Below, piece by piece: positions 61,441 to 64,000 of a stretch of DNA of 64,000 bases. The notes beneath the pieces were generated by a model. The model was not told where the DNA came from. It saw only the letters and a program-made list of their open reading frames with translations, and ran no database searches. Origin of the DNA: Pseudoalteromonas xiamenensis (GTDB lineage Bacteria; Pseudomonadota; Gammaproteobacteria; Enterobacterales; Alteromonadaceae); contig NZ_CP099917.1 of the NCBI RefSeq assembly GCF_030994125.1, positions 2,717,501-2,781,500 of the forward strand, written 5' to 3'. Each line of letters begins with the position of its first letter. Position 1 is the stretch's first letter. A program made the translations under genes and the position numbers.

Positions 61441-61749
61441 ATGAAAATTAATGTTTCTGGTCATCATGTAGATATCACAGACGCAATTAGAAACCATTTC
61501 GATGAGAAGTTTGCAAAGATAGCGAGTCATTATCCTTCGTTACTGACGTTGGACGTGATTGTCAGTAAAGATCACAACCATTTTTATACAGAAATAAATG
61601 CGAATTACATTGGCGTACATCTTTCAGTGAAAGGAGAAGACGAAGTGATGTACCCATCTATCGCCAACGCGGCGAAAAAATTAGATGCGGCGCTACGCCA
61701 CCGTAAAGGCCAAATTAAGGCTAACAAACACGAAAAAATTACGGGCTAA
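61441..61749 (+). CDS. hpf: short ribosome hibernation promoting factor
   Basis: 102-residue HPF/RaiA-family protein that binds the 30S decoding region in stationary phase. MKINVSGHHVDITDAIRNHFDEKFAKIASHYP is the typical start; EDEVMYPSIANAAKKLDAALRHRKGQIKANK closes the fold. It lacks the long-HPF dimerisation domain. GGGAGTCGCT precedes the ATG. The 290 bp upstream hold no gene, only an inverted repeat TTGAGG-N13-CCTCAA (61380-61404). Confidence 0.9.
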   Translation: MKINVSGHHVDITDAIRNHFDEKFAKIASHYPSLLTLDVIVSKDHNHFYTEINANYIGVHLSVKGEDEVMYPSIANAAKKLDAALRHRKGQIKANKHEKITG

Positions 61750-61772
61750 CCCTAAAAGTTAATTTGTTTATG

Positions 61773-61798
61773 TAAAGAGCCTTCGGGCTCTTTTTTCG
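61773..61798 (+). terminator. hpf terminator
   Basis: AAAGAGCC/GGCTCTTT stem with a TTCG tetraloop and T-run. Confidence 0.88.
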
Positions 61799-61852
61799 TT
61801 AAGGGAGTATGCGGTAGACTGCAACAAATCCAGAAAAGTCGGAAAACGAGCC

Positions 61853-62770
61853 TTGCACGATTTTCAAGCCCTATTAAATCAAGTTGAGCAACATAGCCGT
61901 CCCTTCGTCGGAAAGGGAAAGGTAGCTGATTACATTCCTGCGTTAGCTGAAGTCAACCCGTTACAGTTTGCAATAGCGGTCGTTACAACGGATGGTCAAA
62001 CTTATACTGCCGGTAACTGCGAATCTCGCTTCACGATTCAGTCTGTTTCCAAGGTCATGACCTTAACTCTGGCATTGCAGAGGTATGAAGAAGCGCTTTG
62101 GCGACGAGTAGGCAAAGAACCATCCGGTACGGCGTTCAATTCATTGACTCAGCTTGAATTTGAAAAAGGTATACCACGTAATCCGTTTATTAATGCCGGC
62201 GCGATAGTAACCTGTGATGCGCTCTACTCGCGCTTATCTGCGCCCATCCATAGTATGTTGGAAGCATTTCGAGCTCAAAGTGACAACCCTCGTGTTATCA
62301 TCGATAAGAAAGTGGCTAATTCAGAGTATGAACATCGGCATCGTAATGCTGCTATGGCGCATCTTATGAAGTCATTTGGTAACTTTGATAACCAGGTTGA
62401 TGATGTACTCAAAGCGTACTTTCACTATTGCGCAATTGAACTAAACGTCGTGGAGCTTGCCAAGGCGTATAGCTATTTATCAAATGCCGGTTATTGCCAG
62501 TTTTCCAATCAGCAACTCTTGACGGCTCGACAAACCAAACAATTGAATTCACTACTTTTTACAAGTGGGCTATATGACGCCGCCGGAGATTTCGCCTATA
62601 GAGTGGGCATGCCGGGCAAATCAGGTGTTTCCGGTACAATCATTGCGGTTGTGCCCGGGAAGTTTACTGTTGCTGTTTATTCGCCAGGTTTGGACAAAGT
62701 GGGTAATTCTGTCGCGGGAATAGAAGCATTAGCTAAGCTCTCAGAGATGATAGAGTTTAACGCTTTCTAA
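61853..62770 (+). CDS. glsB: glutaminase
   Basis: 305-residue serine-dependent glutaminase (glutamine to glutamate plus ammonia), beta-lactamase-like fold. VGKGKVADYIPALAEV and FTIQSVSKVMTLTLAL (catalytic Ser-x-x-Lys) are present, with PRNPFINAGAIVTCD and MPGKSGVSGTIIAVVPG. Start TTG at 61853 (LHDFQALL) fits the family N-terminus; the ribosome-binding site is weak. Confidence 0.95.
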   Translation: MHDFQALLNQVEQHSRPFVGKGKVADYIPALAEVNPLQFAIAVVTTDGQTYTAGNCESRFTIQSVSKVMTLTLALQRYEEALWRRVGKEPSGTAFNSLTQLEFEKGIPRNPFINAGAIVTCDALYSRLSAPIHSMLEAFRAQSDNPRVIIDKKVANSEYEHRHRNAAMAHLMKSFGNFDNQVDDVLKAYFHYCAIELNVVELAKAYSYLSNAGYCQFSNQQLLTARQTKQLNSLLFTSGLYDAAGDFAYRVGMPGKSGVSGTIIAVVPGKFTVAVYSPGLDKVGNSVAGIEALAKLSEMIEFNAF

Positions 62771-62797
62771 TGCCCTGACTATTTTTCTACGCTAGAA

Positions 62798-62827
62798 GTA
62801 AAAAAGGCGCAAGATGCGCCTTTTTTG
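62798..62827. terminator. bidirectional terminator between glsB and the kinase gene
   Basis: AAAAAAGGCGCA/TGCGCCTTTTTT stem with an AGA loop between convergent genes. Confidence 0.88.
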
Positions 62828-64000
62828 TTAGTCCCAATAAGCTTGCTCTAGCGAGTCTTCCCGTTCAGGAAGTCCGCGCGACAAACGAGGAGAGTGTTGT
62901 ACAAGGACTTCATAGCTGGCACGGTTTGCGTATTTGCTGATCTGCGCAAGAGACGAATACGTAAAGGCATTTTGCTCATGCTTAGCCGAGTTTGGCACAT
63001 TTAACTTGTGATAAACATTTGCTGATAAGTCATGTAACACGGCAGCAAGGGCACAGTCACCGGCACCGTTGGTGTTTTTAATCGCGTCAGGCCCACCCAT
63101 GTATGGAGCCGAATGCGTGTAAACACGGATCGGATTTTCACATTCTGATTTACGCATGGCACGAGAATATTCGTAGCGGTTGAATTCAGATATTGCACCA
63201 GGAAGTAATGGATGCTCTGTCTCTCGTTTAAACGATTCTTCAACGTAACCAGCCATAAACATCCCGCGAGCACCCGCCGTACAAATGACAAGATCAACCC
63301 AATCAAGGGCTTTATCTGCGGCAAGTAGTGGATCACTAAATCCGGTGATTGCTTCACCTTCTTCTTCGTTCATCGCTAAAATATCAACGTATTTTTCTAC
63401 GAACTCAGCCCACCAAGTTGGGTCTTGTTCAATTAAAAACTTAGTGCCCAGCGTCAAAACCACTGGAACACCAGCCTCATTGGCGTATTGAACGGCTTGC
63501 ATTGTTGCTTCAGTCATTGTCTCATCGCCTTGTGTACGCATTAAATACGCACTGATGAGCAGAGCTGATGAATTTTGAACTAGTGCCTTATCAATAGATT
63601 CAGGGCGCAAGTAATTCATTAAGCCAGCACTTATGGCAAACGTACGTTCCCCTGTGTCATCTATTAACGTAAAACAACGGCCAATAGGGCCATCAACAGG
63701 TTGGAGGTAGTTCAAATCAACACGACTTGAAGTGTTACAAAGAAAACGATAAGCGTAGCTACCGATATTGATGTTTTCACTCATTACACCGAGTAACACT
63801 GAACGATCGTCCGCGAGTACGGAGTAGTTATGTAAGGTGTTACCAATCGTGCCACCGGCAAATTCGTATTCAACGAGCTTATCACGCTTTAAACGATCGT
63901 AGAGCGCATTGGTGATAGTGCTGTCGATAACTTGAGACATGCCTCGTTTTAATTGGAACTCGTCCAAAAAGGCTTGGTCAACTTTAGCTTCTATATCCAC
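62828..64000 (-). CDS. gsk: inosine/guanosine kinase, 5' end outside window
   Basis: 390 codons of a PfkB-family purine-nucleoside kinase. FAGGTIGNTLHNYSVLADDRSVLLGVM, CNTSSRVDLNYLQPVDGPIGRCFTLI and the catalytic TNGAGDCALAAVLHD are visible. The first codon here aligns with about residue 45 of the 434-residue E. coli Gsk (VDIEAKVD), so it is an internal Val and the true start lies beyond 64000. C-terminus complete (EREDSLEQAYWD). Confidence 0.94.
   Translation of the reverse strand: MDIEAKVDQAFLDEFQLKRGMSQVIDSTITNALYDRLKRDKLVEYEFAGGTIGNTLHNYSVLADDRSVLLGVMSENINIGSYAYRFLCNTSSRVDLNYLQPVDGPIGRCFTLIDDTGERTFAISAGLMNYLRPESIDKALVQNSSALLISAYLMRTQGDETMTEATMQAVQYANEAGVPVVLTLGTKFLIEQDPTWWAEFVEKYVDILAMNEEEGEAITGFSDPLLAADKALDWVDLVICTAGARGMFMAGYVEESFKRETEHPLLPGAISEFNRYEYSRAMRKSECENPIRVYTHSAPYMGGPDAIKNTNGAGDCALAAVLHDLSANVYHKLNVPNSAKHEQNAFTYSSLAQISKYANRASYEVLVQHSPRLSRGLPEREDSLEQAYWD

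Overview
The window is a 64 kb chromosomal segment of a gammaproteobacterium, most likely a marine member of the Alteromonadales. The evidence is gene content and order. The ftsB-ispD-ispF-truD-surE-pcm-nlpD-rpoS/mutS/pncC-recA run is classical for the gamma class. So are epd-pgk-fba, phoB-phoR, rpsU-yqeY-dnaG-rpoD, ftsY-ftsE-ftsX-rpoH and rplU-rpmA-obg. DUF2947, DUF3718, DcaP-type porins and a CrbS/CrbR acetate-switch system are typical of marine gamma lineages. No species is claimed. No phage, transposon, CRISPR array or tRNA was found.

Layout: (1) 1-2300 is the 3' part of an rRNA operon (23S, 5S, and a decayed second 5S 3' end). (2) 2346-6292 holds small or poorly known genes and a MoxR/VWA pair. 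(3) 6306-16444 covers cell division, isoprenoids, tRNA modification, surE-pcm-nlpD-rpoS, mutS, pncC and SOS-controlled recA. (4) 16517-30049 is an acetate block: DcaP-like porin, acs, a LuxR-type regulator (CrbR-like), purU, a CrbS-like sensor split into two reading frames, a small/large symporter pair, a frameshifted CBS/nucleotidyltransferase gene and a DEDDh exonuclease. (5) 30148-33559 is the lower-glycolysis operon. (6) 33942-38212 is a phosphate block: porin, phoB, phoR, a PstS-like protein. (7) 38830-44333 has purD, an exported methyltransferase-like protein, purH, fis and dusB. (8) 44678-50889 has prmA, rpoD, dnaG, yqeY, rpsU and rsmD, all on the minus strand. (9) 51171-56653 has ftsY with a giant repeat, ftsEX and rpoH. 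(10) 56767-64000 has ispB, rplU-rpmA, obg, folA, a DUF3718 protein, hpf, glutaminase and a partial inosine/guanosine kinase.

The most unusual signals are regulatory. A perfect CIRCE palindrome (the HrcA operator) lies at the predicted start site of a sigma70-type promoter in front of rpoH. Six helically phased 17-bp boxes, each ending in GATC, lie upstream of the phosphate-block porin, within a stretch holding nine GATC sites in about 260 bp. A shared ACTAAGGTCT box sits at identical spacing to the -10 in front of acs and of the symporter operon, which is a candidate CrbR site. In coding sequence, ftsY carries 34 tandem copies of a 13-residue acidic repeat. Two genes of the acetate block (crbS and the CBS/nucleotidyltransferase gene) are each broken by a -1 shift at a homopolymer. 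That could be sequencing error, slippage or true decay.
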